Shown: positions 1 to 8,101 of the stretch, piece after piece
How positions within the stretch are numbered: the stretch's first letter is position 1
How the letters are laid out: each line of letters begins with the position of its first letter
The notes under the pieces: generated by a model
Seen by the model: only the letters and a program-made list of their open reading frames with translations
The model's database searches: none
What the model was told of the DNA's origin: nothing
Origin: Mesorhizobium plurifarium
GTDB taxonomy: Bacteria > Pseudomonadota > Alphaproteobacteria > Rhizobiales > Rhizobiaceae
DNA: 64,000 bases
Direction of reading: 5' to 3'
Assembly: GCA_000824785.1 (NCBI GenBank)
Contig: CCNB01000044.1
Span: 124,001-188,000 of the forward strand
Translations under genes and position numbers: made by a program

Positions 1-326
1 GTGAGCAGGATCGCCGCGCTGAGGTTCACTTCGAGGGTGGTGTCGATGTCGGCGATCTTCATCTCGGCGAAATTGCCGAGCGGCGGCATGATGCCGGCAT
101 TGTTGATCAGGACGTCGATGGTGAGGCCCGCCAGCACCGATTCCAGCGCTTCGCGATCGGTGACGTCGACGGCGATCGGCACGATGCCTGGGCGTTCGGC
201 CTGCAGTTCCTTAAGCGCCGCCTTGCTGCGACCGACCGCATAGACCTCGTAGCCGGCATCGCTCAAGGCGACCGCCATGGCGCGCCCTATGCCGCTCGTC
301 GCACCTGTGATGAAGGCTGTCGTCAC
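1..326 (-). CDS. SDR family oxidoreductase, N-terminal part (runs off left edge)
   Basis: Only the first 108 residues of a short-chain dehydrogenase/reductase are present; the catalytic Tyr-Lys part lies outside the window. The chosen GTG start at 326 is followed at once by the classical N-terminus, with the cofactor motif TGATSGIG at residues 7-14 and the structural NNAG motif at 75-78. A GGGGAAG ribosome-binding stretch sits upstream of the GTG. The family performs NAD(P)-dependent oxidation or reduction of alcohols and carbonyls in the cytoplasm; the substrate cannot be inferred. The gene lies downstream of the GntR gene on the same strand but 261 bp away, with its own possible promoter and a palindrome at 426-442, so it may be a separate transcription unit. 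Confidence 0.85.
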   Translation of the reverse strand, partial: MTTAFITGATSGIGRAMAVALSDAGYEVYAVGRSKAALKELQAERPGIVPIAVDVTDREALESVLAGLTIDVLINNAGIMPPLGNFAEMKIADIDTTLEVNLSAAILL

Positions 327-425
327 GTAGGGCTTCCCCGGTTGCTTGATGCTCAGTTTGCGGCTTGGGCCGATGCCGCGAAACCAAGAAAAGCAGCAAA
401 AAGGAAAGATAAACTTTCGAAAATG

Positions 426-442
426 GTTTCGGCGCCCGAAAC
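426..442. promoter_or_regulatory. 17-bp inverted repeat upstream of the truncated SDR (possible operator)
   Basis: The sequence GTTTCGGcgcCCGAAAC has perfect 7-bp arms around a 3-bp spacer. It lies 100 bp upstream of the SDR start in the 261-bp gap between that gene and the GntR gene. The arm style recalls LacI-type operators of alphaproteobacteria, but no LacI-family gene is visible here. Apart from this palindrome the gap at 327-587 holds A-rich tracts near 387-417 and 478-493 and no supportable gene. Confidence 0.3.
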
Positions 443-587
443 GTTCCGTGCTGCACGCGTGATCGGCGAGGCCGCAAACCAAAGAAAAACAACGCCTTCA
501 ACGGCGAGAGAGCAGGATCCGGCCGCCAGGCGAAGCAAAACATGGCTTTCGCAACCGCGTGACGCTTTGCGTGTTCAGGCTCGAGGC

Positions 588-1376
588 CTATGCCCCTGTC
601 GGCAGCGGCCTTTTCATCCTCGTGAAGAGCGAAGCCGCGGCGGCCTTTTGCTCGGCATCCGTCGCCTCGATCCCCGACGCCTTCGCCAGCGCGCGCACAC
701 GACCCAGGCTGTTTTGCAGATGCTTGCGCATGGCTTGCCGGGCCTTGCCGCCGTCCTGCCTTTCGATGGCGTCGACGATGGCTTTATGCTCGCTGTGGAT
801 GCGCGCGTAGTAGCTGTCCTTGAGCGCCGGCTCGACCACATAGCCGAGCTGGAAACGCGGCACGATCATCGGCCCGAGATAGGCGAGAAAGCCGTGGATG
901 AATTCGTTGCGCGCCGCCTTGGCGATCGCGAGGTGGAAGTCATAGTCGTAGTGGATCTGGACGGCGGCGGGGTCGGCGTGCCGGGCGTCGATGTCGTCCA
1001 TCATGACGCGGATATCGCGGGCTTCCTTTTCGGTCCGCCGTTCCGCGCAGAGCCCGGCGGACTCCACTTCGACGCTCAGCCGCAATTCGAGCAAGGCGAT
1101 GGTTTCCGGCAAGGTCCGCAGCGCCTCGTCCGGGATCGAGAAGTTGCGTGGAGCGGGTGTTTCGCTGACGAACATGCCGCGTCCCTGCTGCGGCACCACC
1201 ATACCCTCCGAGCGCAGCCGCGCGACCGCCTCGCGCACCACGGTGCGGCTGACATCATATTCGGCGCAAAGCTCCGCCTCGGTCGGCAGTTGCGCGCCAG
1301 GCTGCAACTCACCGGAGCGGATTTTTTCGGCCAGGCTCTCCGCCACCACGGTGGAAAGCGGCTTGCGCTTCGTCAT
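588..1376 (-). CDS. GntR-family (FCD/FadR subfamily) transcriptional regulator
   Basis: A 262-residue regulator with an N-terminal winged helix-turn-helix (about residues 8-75, containing VSRTVVREAVARLRSEG) and an all-helical C-terminal FCD ligand domain (about 100-240). The metal/ligand-binding pattern of FCD domains is visible as DYDFHLAI, HSEHKAIV and MRKHLQ. Such proteins usually repress a neighbouring catabolic operon and are released by an organic acid. The gene is at the 3' end of the block RidA-SDR-AroE-like-HIBADH on the same strand and probably controls that block and the divergent aldolase gene at 4408. A palindrome at 4346-4364 in the divergent promoter is a candidate binding site. 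Confidence 0.92.
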   Translation of the reverse strand: MTKRKPLSTVVAESLAEKIRSGELQPGAQLPTEAELCAEYDVSRTVVREAVARLRSEGMVVPQQGRGMFVSETPAPRNFSIPDEALRTLPETIALLELRLSVEVESAGLCAERRTEKEARDIRVMMDDIDARHADPAAVQIHYDYDFHLAIAKAARNEFIHGFLAYLGPMIVPRFQLGYVVEPALKDSYYARIHSEHKAIVDAIERQDGGKARQAMRKHLQNSLGRVRALAKASGIEATDAEQKAAAASLFTRMKRPLPTGA

Positions 1377-1432
1377 TCAGGTTCTTCCGTTCAAGTTCAG
1401 ATTCGGGATGATGCCCGAACCGGCAGGACCAT

Positions 1433-1780
1433 TCAAACCGCCGCTGTGATGATGAGTTCGACCAGCATGCCTGGCTTGGCCATCCGGCCTTCGCCGGAGG
1501 AACGCGCCGGCGCATGCTCCTTCGGCATCCAGGCGTCCCAGACCGTGTTCACCTCGTCGAAATCGCGCACGTCGTCCAGCCACATCTGGACGTGCAGGAT
1601 GCGGGTCTTGTCGGTGCCGGCCTTGGCGAGCAGCGCGTCGATCTTGGCGAGCACCTCGCGCATCTGGTCGGCCGCGGACTGGCCTGGCCTCGCCACCTGG
1701 CCGGTAAGGTAGAGCGTGCCGTTGTGGATGACGCCGTGATGGATTCGGGTGTCGAAGTCGAAGCGCTGGATATCGCTCAC
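1433..1780 (-). CDS. RidA family protein (YjgF/YER057c/UK114)
   Basis: A 115-residue protein with the RidA fold signature: a hydrophobic start, LYLTGQVARPG, a long central helix with QMREVLAKIDALLAKAG, and a C-terminal hydrophobic strand ending in VELIITAAV. I chose the GTG start at 1780 because a GAGAGG ribosome-binding site lies 6 bases before it; the longer open frame upstream overlaps the SDR gene. Members hydrolyse reactive enamine/imine intermediates such as 2-aminoacrylate made by PLP or flavin enzymes, or act as specialised deaminases in catabolic operons. The gene is 10 bp from the SDR and 56 bp from the GntR gene on one strand. The presence of a DAO-type flavoenzyme across the divergent promoter fits an imine-clearing role (inference). 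Confidence 0.9.
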   Translation of the reverse strand: MSDIQRFDFDTRIHHGVIHNGTLYLTGQVARPGQSAADQMREVLAKIDALLAKAGTDKTRILHVQMWLDDVRDFDEVNTVWDAWMPKEHAPARSSGEGRMAKPGMLVELIITAAV

Positions 1781-1790
1781 GGTATGCCTC

Positions 1791-2597
1791 TCAGATTGCC
1801 GGCGTCTGCCGGATGGGATTGCCCTGCAGGTACTGCGCGTAGGGCGCCTGGACGAGCCAGCCAGCATCGACCGGAAGCGTGACGCCGGTGATCGAGGCGG
1901 CGCGGTCGGAGCAGAGGAACAGCGCCGCCTCGGCGACATCGCGCGGCTCGACGAAGCGGCGCAGCGCGGTGGTGGCCTGGATCGCTTCGGGCTTGCGTTC
2001 GCCCTTGGCGATCTTCGCCTTCAGCCCGTCCGACAGCGTGTAGCCGGGCGCGACCGCATTGACGCGAACCCCGTGCGGGCCGAGCTCGGCGGCCAGCATC
2101 TGGGTGAGCGCCAGCACCGCATGCTTTCCCGGCGTGTAGGCCGGCAGCGACAGCGGCGCGAAGGAGGCGAGCGAGCCGACATTGAGGATTGCGCCGCGCC
2201 CGGCGGCCGACATCAGCCGGCCGAACACCTGGCAGCCAAGCAGCGTGCCGCGATAGTTGATGCGCCACATCTTTTCGTCTTCGTCGAGATCCTGGTCGAG
2301 CACATGCTTGCCGCTTTGCAGGATGCCGGCGCAGTTGACGACGACATGTGGCGTGCCGAACGTGTTCACGACGCCCGCCGCCAGGGCCTCGACCGAGACG
2401 GGATCGGCGATGTCGGTCTGGACGAAGAGGGCGCGCGGCGCGCCGCCGCGCTCGCAGGCATCGGCGGCTTCCTTGCCCCGGGCCGCATCGCGGCCGGCGA
2501 CGACCACCTGATAGCCATCCTCGGCGAAGCGCTCGGCCATCGCGCGGCCGATGCCGGACGTGCCGCCGATGACGACGGCGGTCGATACGTCAGCCAT
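1791..2597 (-). CDS. SDR family NAD(P)-dependent oxidoreductase
   Basis: A 268-residue classical SDR. It has the cofactor motif GGTSGIG near residues 12-18, the NCAG variant of the NNAG motif, a serine in VGSLAS, and the catalytic YTPGKHA segment (YxxxK). The C-terminal SITGVTLPVDAGW is typical of family members that act on hydroxyl groups of sugars or acids. It starts 8 bp inside the 3' end of the AroE-like gene, so the two are translationally coupled. Together with the AroE-like and HIBADH-like genes it supplies a third dehydrogenase to the same putative operon. The substrate is unknown. Confidence 0.92.
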   Translation of the reverse strand: MADVSTAVVIGGTSGIGRAMAERFAEDGYQVVVAGRDAARGKEAADACERGGAPRALFVQTDIADPVSVEALAAGVVNTFGTPHVVVNCAGILQSGKHVLDQDLDEDEKMWRINYRGTLLGCQVFGRLMSAAGRGAILNVGSLASFAPLSLPAYTPGKHAVLALTQMLAAELGPHGVRVNAVAPGYTLSDGLKAKIAKGERKPEAIQATTALRRFVEPRDVAEAALFLCSDRAASITGVTLPVDAGWLVQAPYAQYLQGNPIRQTPAI

Positions 2598-3402
2598 TGC
2601 GGCGGTCCTTCCGCTCGATGTCGAAGAATTCGGCCATGGCCTCGACCTGGAAATCCATCATCGGCCGTCCCGGCTGGATGCGGCAGCCGATCTCCTTCGC
2701 CGCCTTGAGCAGCGGCGTCTCGGCCGGCTCCATGATGATGTCGACCACGGTCATCGCCGGCGTCAGCTTGCTCACGTCCATCGGCAGCGGATCGCCGGCC
2801 TTCAGCCCTGACGGCGTGGCGTTGATCGCCATGTCCATCCCGGACGGATCGGGCTGGCCGACCTCGATGCGGCAGTTGGGAAAAGTCTTGTTGACCAGCG
2901 AAGCGAGCTTTTGCGCGCGTTCCTTATCGATATCGGTCAAACGGATTTCCGCCGCGCCTTCTTCGGCAAGGCAGTAAGTCAGCGATGCGCCCGCGCCGCC
3001 GGCGCCGACCTGGAGGATGCGCCTGCCGGCGATCTGGTGCCCGCCCGCCTTCAGCCCCTCGATGAAGCCGACGCCGTCGAAATTGTCGGCATACCAGCTG
3101 CCGTCCGCCTGCCGGCGCACGGAGTTGGCGCTTTGCACACGCGAAGCGCGGTCATGAGCCGCCGCGCATTTGTGGTAGACCGGAACCTTGTAGGGCACCG
3201 AAATGATCACGCCGCGGATGTTTTCCGCCGCGGTGATGCCGGCCCAGAAAGTGTCGAAGTCCTCCGGGCGGCAGCTCAACGGCACCATCAGGCTGTCGAG
3301 CCCCTTTTGCTCGAAGATCTCGTTGAAGATCCCAGGGCTCTTCGCATGGCCCACGGGATGGGCCAGCATGACGAAGACATCGGCCTTGCCGGTTCCACGC
3401 AT
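2590..3402 (-). CDS. Shikimate dehydrogenase-like (AroE family) oxidoreductase
   Basis: A 270-residue AroE-family protein with an N-terminal substrate domain and a C-terminal Rossmann domain (GAGGAGAS near 133). The catalytic Lys is present (ISVPYK, Lys72) and the partner Asp too (DNFDG, Asp109). In the carboxylate-binding motif of true AroE (S-K-S-P) the first serine is replaced: here it reads AKSP at 20-23. That change, and the position in a GntR-controlled catabolic block, argue for a catabolic quinate/shikimate-type or other polyhydroxy-acid dehydrogenase rather than the housekeeping enzyme. It lies 3 bp downstream of the HIBADH-like gene and overlaps the SDR gene by 8 bp. Confidence 0.88.
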   Translation of the reverse strand: MRGTGKADVFVMLAHPVGHAKSPGIFNEIFEQKGLDSLMVPLSCRPEDFDTFWAGITAAENIRGVIISVPYKVPVYHKCAAAHDRASRVQSANSVRRQADGSWYADNFDGVGFIEGLKAGGHQIAGRRILQVGAGGAGASLTYCLAEEGAAEIRLTDIDKERAQKLASLVNKTFPNCRIEVGQPDPSGMDMAINATPSGLKAGDPLPMDVSKLTPAMTVVDIIMEPAETPLLKAAKEIGCRIQPGRPMMDFQVEAMAEFFDIERKDRRNG

Positions 3403-3405
3403 CGG

Positions 3406-4296
3406 TTATTCCTTTCCATTTGAGAGTTCGTGATCGCCCAGGATTTCGAGGGCCCGCACGAGCGACGAGTGATCCGCCTCCGCGCCGCCGGCTCGGGCCG
3501 AACAGGCATTCATCAACTGCTGCGTTGTTGCCGTGCCCGGCAGGGCGACGCCGAGCGCGCGCGCGCTTTCCAGCGCAAGGTTGAGATCCTTCTGGTGCAG
3601 CCGGACGCGGAAGCCCGGCGCGAAGGTCCGTGCGATCATCCGCTCGCCATGCACGTCGAGCACGCGCGAGGAGGCGAAGCCGCCCATCAGCGCGCTGCGC
3701 ACCTTGGCGGGATCGCAGCCGGCCTTGCTGGCGAAGACCAGCGCTTCGGCGACGGCCTCGATGTTGAGCGCGACGATGATCTGGTTGGCGATCTTGCAGG
3801 TCTGGCCGGCGCCGTTGTTCTCGCCGATCAATGTGATGTTCTTGCCGAGCCTCTCGAAGATCGGCAGCGCGCGCTCGAACTCGGCGGCCGGCCCGCCGAC
3901 CATGATGGTGAGGCTGGCCGCCTTGGCGCCGACCTCGCCGCCCGAGACCGGCGCATCGAGATAGCCGGCGCCTGCTTCCCTGATCCTTGCCGCGAACTCG
4001 GCCGTGGCGATCGGGCTGATCGAGCTCATGTCGATGACCAGCTTGCCGGCTGAAATTCCCTCCAGCACGCCGTTCTGCCCGAACAGCACGCGCTCGACGT
4101 CGGGCGTGTCGGGCAGCATGGTGATGACGATCTCGGACGCCCGCGCCACCTCGGCGGGAGAGGCGGTGACCGTTGCTTTCAGGTCGTTTGGAAGTGGGGA
4201 GCGATTGAGGACCGTGACGATCTCATGTCCGGCATCGGCGAGATGCCGCGCCATCGGAGCGCCCATGACGCCAAGTCCGATGAAGCCGATTTTCAT
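3406..4296 (-). CDS. NAD(P)-dependent beta-hydroxyacid dehydrogenase (3-hydroxyisobutyrate dehydrogenase family)
   Basis: A 296-residue protein with the N-terminal dinucleotide motif GLGVMGAPMA, the substrate-binding DAPVSGG, and the catalytic-lysine helix GQTCKIANQ. The ATG at 4296 is chosen because GGGAGG lies 6 bases before it; an in-frame TTG two codons earlier would overlap that site. The family includes 3-hydroxyisobutyrate dehydrogenase, tartronate semialdehyde reductase and L-threonate dehydrogenase (LtnD). The divergent HpaI-type aldolase would yield an aldehyde product, so tartronate-semialdehyde-like reduction is one plausible role, but this is inference. It is the first gene of the leftward putative operon. 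Confidence 0.9.
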   Translation of the reverse strand: MKIGFIGLGVMGAPMARHLADAGHEIVTVLNRSPLPNDLKATVTASPAEVARASEIVITMLPDTPDVERVLFGQNGVLEGISAGKLVIDMSSISPIATAEFAARIREAGAGYLDAPVSGGEVGAKAASLTIMVGGPAAEFERALPIFERLGKNITLIGENNGAGQTCKIANQIIVALNIEAVAEALVFASKAGCDPAKVRSALMGGFASSRVLDVHGERMIARTFAPGFRVRLHQKDLNLALESARALGVALPGTATTQQLMNACSARAGGAEADHSSLVRALEILGDHELSNGKE

Positions 4297-4345
4297 ACGC
4301 AACCTCCCGTACTTCGTCAGACCATCTTGCAGCTCGTCGAAGGCA

Positions 4346-4364
4346 TATGATATAGGACATCATA
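4346..4364. promoter_or_regulatory. TATGAT-N7-ATCATA palindrome in divergent promoter
   Basis: In the 111-bp gap between the HIBADH-like gene (leftward) and the aldolase gene (rightward) an AT-rich inverted repeat, TATGAT/ATCATA with a 7-bp spacer, stands out from the GC-rich surroundings. Its size and placement fit an operator for an FCD-type GntR regulator acting on both divergent units; the GntR gene at 588-1376 is the natural candidate. This assignment is inference from position. Confidence 0.45.
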
Positions 4365-4407
4365 CAAATTTCAATCCATCTCTTCACGGCTGGAGACCGA
4401 TCGCAAA

Positions 4408-5172
4408 ATGCAGGAGCGCGTCAATTCGCTGAAGGCCGCCGTTCAGGCCGGCCGGGCACATATCGGCATCTGGTGCTCGCTGGCCTCGGCGCTCACCACC
4501 GAGATCGTCGCGGGCTCCGGGGCGGGCTGGCTGCTGATCGACGGCGAGCACAGCCCGAACGACCTGCGCAGCATCATGGCGCAGCTGCAGGTCGCGGCGG
4601 CGTTTCCCTGTGAGGCGGTCGTCCGCTTGCCATCCGACGATCCCAATCTGATGAAACAGGCGCTGGATGTCGGCGCCCGCAGCCTGATGATACCGAACGT
4701 GCGCACCGCCGAGCAGGCGCGCGCCATCGTCGCCGCGATGACCTATGCGCCGGGCGGCTTCCGCGGCTTCTCGGTCGGTCACCGCGCCAACGCGTTCGGC
4801 CGCATCGCCGGCTATCACGCCAAGGCGCGCGAGCAGCAGTTGCTGGCGGTGCAGATCGAGGACGAGACCGGTGTGGCCAATGCCGCCGAGATCGCCGCGG
4901 TGGACGGTGTCGACGTTCTCTTCGTCGGACCCGGCGACCTCTCCACCAATATGGGTTCGATGGGCAATCCGGGCGCGGACCATGTGCAGGAAGCGATATC
5001 GTCGGTGCGCAGGGTCGCCGCCTCGGCAGGTAAGGCCAGCGGCATCCTGGCTCCCGTGAAGGCCGACGCCGACCGTTATCTCGCCGACGGCTTCACGATG
5101 GTGGCTGTCGGCTCCGACCTCGGCCTGCTGGCGCGGGGCTCGGACGCCTTGATCGCATCGTTCAACCAGTAG
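4408..5172 (+). CDS. HpcH/HpaI-family aldolase (2-oxo acid aldolase)
   Basis: A 254-residue metal-dependent class II pyruvate-type aldolase. Recognisable elements are LLIDGEHSPND (general base region), the pyruvate/phosphate-binding arginine strand (VVRLPSDD), and the metal ligand Glu in VQIEDETGV followed by VDVLFVGPGDLS. Relatives cleave 4-hydroxy-2-oxo acids or 2-dehydro-3-deoxy-glucarate to pyruvate and an aldehyde. A GGAGAC ribosome-binding site precedes the ATG. It is divergent from the HIBADH-like gene, and the DAO-family oxidoreductase starts 16 bp downstream, so those two genes probably form one rightward unit. Confidence 0.9.
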   Translation: MQERVNSLKAAVQAGRAHIGIWCSLASALTTEIVAGSGAGWLLIDGEHSPNDLRSIMAQLQVAAAFPCEAVVRLPSDDPNLMKQALDVGARSLMIPNVRTAEQARAIVAAMTYAPGGFRGFSVGHRANAFGRIAGYHAKAREQQLLAVQIEDETGVANAAEIAAVDGVDVLFVGPGDLSTNMGSMGNPGADHVQEAISSVRRVAASAGKASGILAPVKADADRYLADGFTMVAVGSDLGLLARGSDALIASFNQ

Positions 5173-5188
5173 AGCGCGGAGTACAGAA

Positions 5189-6406
5189 GTGGCGATCCCC
5201 CCTTACAAGGCCCCGGCGCGCAACGCCTATGACATCGTCATCGTCGGCGGCGCGGTCGTCGGCTCCTCGACGGCCTACTGGCTGAGCCAGGCGCTGGGCA
5301 GCGGCGCCTCGATCCTCGTGGTCGAGCGCGACTCGAGCTACACCTTTTCTTCCACCGCGCTCTCAACCAGCGCCATCCGCCAGCAATATTCCAATCCGAT
5401 CAATGTGAAGATCAGCCAGTTCGGCATCGAGATCATCCGTGGTTTTGCCGAGCGGATGGCGCCTTTCTACCCGAATGAGCCGGCGCCCGATCTCGGCTTC
5501 AAGGAGCACGGATATCTCTATTGCTGCTCGCCCGAGGGGGTGGAAGCGGCGCGCGAACGGGTCGAGCTGCAGCGCAGCCTCGGCGCCCACACCGTCTTCC
5601 TCGAACCAGGCGCGTTGAAGGAACGTTTTCCGTGGCTCAATGTCGAGGATCTCGGCGGCGGCTCCTGGGGTTCCCGCGAAGAGGGCTGGTTCGATTCCAT
5701 GGGCCTGCTGAACGGCTTCCGTCGCGCCGCGCGCGGCAGCGGCGTCGAATATATCGACAATGCCGTGACGGGATTGGACCTCGCCGATGGGCGGGTCGTC
5801 TCCGTCCGCCTTGCGACCGGCGAGACGGTTGCTTGCGGAACGCTCGTCAACGCGGCGGGTCCGCGCGCGCAGCAGGTCGCCGCCATGGCCGGCCTTTCCA
5901 TCCCCGTCGCGCCTTACAAGCGCTACAGCTTCGTTTTTGCCAGCGCCAATCCGATTCCGGGCCGGATGCCCAATGTCATCGATCTCTCCGGCACATTCGT
6001 GCGCCCGGAAGGCGAGCTCTTCCTCACCGGCAACACGCCGCAGGGCGACGGGCCGGCAGACTATGACGACTTCGAGATGCATTTCGAGGAATTCGACGAC
6101 TATATCTGGCCGGCTCTCTGGCACCGCATCCCGGCCTTCGACGCGCTGAAGGTGCAGACGAGCTGGACCGGCCATTACGAATACAACATGCTCGACCACA
6201 ACGGCATCGTCGGCTTCCACCCGGAGATCAAGAATTTCATGTTCGCCAACGGCTTCTCAGGCCACGGCCTGCAGCAGTCGCCGGCGGTCGGCCGTGCGGT
6301 GTCGGAGCTGATCGTCCATGGCGCCTTCCAGACGCTCGACCTGTCGCCCTTCTGCTATGAAAGGATCCCGCGCAACGAGCCGTTCCTGGAGGAAGCAGTG
6401 ATCTAA
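5189..6406 (+). CDS. FAD-dependent oxidoreductase (D-amino-acid oxidase/sarcosine oxidase DAO family)
   Basis: A 405-residue flavoprotein with an N-terminal ADP-binding motif (DIVIVGGAVVGSSTAYWL, about residues 14-31), an internal second nucleotide-contacting segment (GTLVNAAGPRAQQVA) and the C-terminal FAD-closing motif FANGFSGHGLQQSPAVGRA typical of the DAO family. Translation starts at GTG 5189 after a GCGGAG site. Members oxidise secondary or primary amines or 2-hydroxy acids. Being directly behind the aldolase, and with RidA encoded across the divergent promoter, it may create an imine or 2-oxo acid in the same pathway (inference). The stop codon TAA runs directly into a palindromic repeat. 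Confidence 0.9.
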   Translation: MAIPPYKAPARNAYDIVIVGGAVVGSSTAYWLSQALGSGASILVVERDSSYTFSSTALSTSAIRQQYSNPINVKISQFGIEIIRGFAERMAPFYPNEPAPDLGFKEHGYLYCCSPEGVEAARERVELQRSLGAHTVFLEPGALKERFPWLNVEDLGGGSWGSREEGWFDSMGLLNGFRRAARGSGVEYIDNAVTGLDLADGRVVSVRLATGETVACGTLVNAAGPRAQQVAAMAGLSIPVAPYKRYSFVFASANPIPGRMPNVIDLSGTFVRPEGELFLTGNTPQGDGPADYDDFEMHFEEFDDYIWPALWHRIPAFDALKVQTSWTGHYEYNMLDHNGIVGFHPEIKNFMFANGFSGHGLQQSPAVGRAVSELIVHGAFQTLDLSPFCYERIPRNEPFLEEAVI

Positions 6407-6509
6407 AGCGCGTCGCGATCTTTCAGGTCCGCTCCATGCGCTTTAGGTTTTTGATTTTACGCATGTCCTCATCCTGAAACCGGTTCCCGCTTTCGGGAGG
6501 CATGCTTTA
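6405..6509. repeat. RIME-like intergenic palindromic repeat, copy 1
   Basis: About 105 bp made of two imperfect palindromes: AAAGCGC/GCGCTTT at its left end (6405-6411 with 6438-6444) and a second one with CCTGAAA/TTTCGGG-like and GCATG/CATGC arms. Related copies occur at 27398-27503 (reverse orientation) and, as half an element, at 28664-28708. The shape, two linked palindromes between genes, resembles RIME elements of rhizobia. The element begins inside the TAA of the DAO gene. The rest of the gap to the P450 gene (6510-6677) shows nothing supportable. Confidence 0.7.
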
Positions 6510-6677
6510 GTGGGCTTGAGTGTTGGCTACCAAGTATCTTGCTATCCCGGAACGGCGCGAAGGCCGATCAGCGACTTGCTTTCAGCAGCTTGACAGTCCA
6601 GCCAATCCTTGGCGCCGCAGTGGTTTGCCGGCATGCGATCGCAAGCAGGCCGATGCACTATGGTGTCGTGGTTTTAA

Positions 6678-7958
6678 TCACCCCGTGCGTCTCTTTACGA
6701 TCGCGGGCATGGCACTGAGCTGATTGACCATATGGCGAGGAATCCAGGTGACGCGATCACCGGAAAGTTCAACCTCGATATCTTTTTCAAGAAAGACATC
6801 CAGAAGAACCCGTATCAACATCACTCCCAGATGCCTTCCCGGGCAAATGTGGATGCCCTTGCCGAAGGTGGTCAGTCCGGCGTGGATCCGGTTGATATCG
6901 AAGCGTTCCGGGTCCGGAAACACCGACGGATCGTAATTGCCCGCCGCCCAGAGCATCGTCACGATGCTGCCTGCCGGTATCGTCTTGCCTCGATATGTGA
7001 AGTCTTCGAGCGCGTATCTCTTCAGGAAGATGATCGGCGGTTCTATCCTCAGAGCCTCGGCGATCGCCTTGGCGGCGAGCTGTGGGGAAGCTCGGACTTG
7101 CGTCATGGCGTTCGGATCTCTCGCCAGGACGCAGAACGTATTGGCCGTGGCGAGCGCCGTCGTATGGAAGCCGTCGACCAAATTGCCGGCGAGCAGTTGC
7201 CCAACGGATTTGGGCGCTACGCCCACCGCGAAGGGATCGTCGTCGCTGTGCAGCGTCGCGAGTTTTTCGGCTATTGCGGTTAGATCGGGATCCTTCGCCG
7301 CCAATCTGCGGGTCGCCACGTCGTCGAGTATCCGCGCATATTCGGCAAAGGCAAGATCGAGCGCCTGGAGATCGTCGGCATTGCGGCCGAGGCGGAAAAG
7401 TCTTGTCATCTCCCGCGTGCAAGCGCCGATCGTTTCTGTCTCGCTGTCCGTCAGATGAAGCAGCGAGCTCCAGAACGAGATCGTCAGCCTTTCAGCGATC
7501 GCGGATACGAAATCCAGCGGGCTGGAATGCTGGATCCGGTCAAGGACGGCGTGTGCCGCCTGGCGGCCCACCTTCTCGAGCGCCGCGATCTGCTTCGGGC
7601 CAAGCCAGTCGATCAATATCTGCCGGGCAGGGCCGTGAAGCGGCGGATTGAAGGTGAAGACCTGGCTGGAGATGACGTCGGCGACGCCAGATCCAGGCCC
7701 CCTTGCAGGGCTGCCATCACTGGTAAATCTTGCAGGATACAACTTGCCGATCGGCAGGTTGCCGATTTGCGGCGCCGTTCCGAATGCCTGCAGGTCTTCA
7801 TGTCGAAAGACCACGAGCTGGTTCTGGTCGTTACGCAGGAACCGTGGCTCATTCATTCTGAAAATGGTCCTGCAGAACTCCCGGAAGTTGTCGCGGCCGC
7901 CCGAAAAACCCGCCTCGGCCAGGGAGGGCAGGTTCGCAATGTCCAGATGATCATTCAT
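6678..7958 (-). CDS. Cytochrome P450
   Basis: A 426-residue soluble bacterial P450. The heme-binding loop FGKGIHICPGRHLG supplies the Cys ligand (about Cys372), and the K-helix ExxR motif is present as EALR. The I-helix reads LVDGFHTT: the threonine of the oxygen-activation pair is kept, but the acidic residue normally before it is His. The protein has no membrane anchor and no ferredoxin or reductase gene is next to it, so redox partners must come from elsewhere. It is transcribed away from the SDR gene at 8102, and the 143-bp gap holds both promoters. The family monooxygenates hydrophobic substrates; the actual substrate is unknown. Confidence 0.93.
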   Translation of the reverse strand: MNDHLDIANLPSLAEAGFSGGRDNFREFCRTIFRMNEPRFLRNDQNQLVVFRHEDLQAFGTAPQIGNLPIGKLYPARFTSDGSPARGPGSGVADVISSQVFTFNPPLHGPARQILIDWLGPKQIAALEKVGRQAAHAVLDRIQHSSPLDFVSAIAERLTISFWSSLLHLTDSETETIGACTREMTRLFRLGRNADDLQALDLAFAEYARILDDVATRRLAAKDPDLTAIAEKLATLHSDDDPFAVGVAPKSVGQLLAGNLVDGFHTTALATANTFCVLARDPNAMTQVRASPQLAAKAIAEALRIEPPIIFLKRYALEDFTYRGKTIPAGSIVTMLWAAGNYDPSVFPDPERFDINRIHAGLTTFGKGIHICPGRHLGVMLIRVLLDVFLEKDIEVELSGDRVTWIPRHMVNQLSAMPAIVKRRTG

Positions 7959-8101
7959 GGTTCGGTCTGCCTGTTAGGTCGATCGATGTGCAGGGAACGG
8001 GCTGCTTAGCGCTGATGCCACTTGAAGGGATGCGCGTTCGTATGACAAGGTCCAACCAACACGATTTCCATTATTGGCAAAATTAAATCGAGGAACGGGG
8101 C

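Noticed and set aside
2590..3402. Housekeeping shikimate dehydrogenase for aromatic amino acid synthesis.
   Set aside because: The carboxylate-binding motif is altered, the gene is embedded in a GntR-controlled catabolic block, and a second divergent paralogue exists at 33165.
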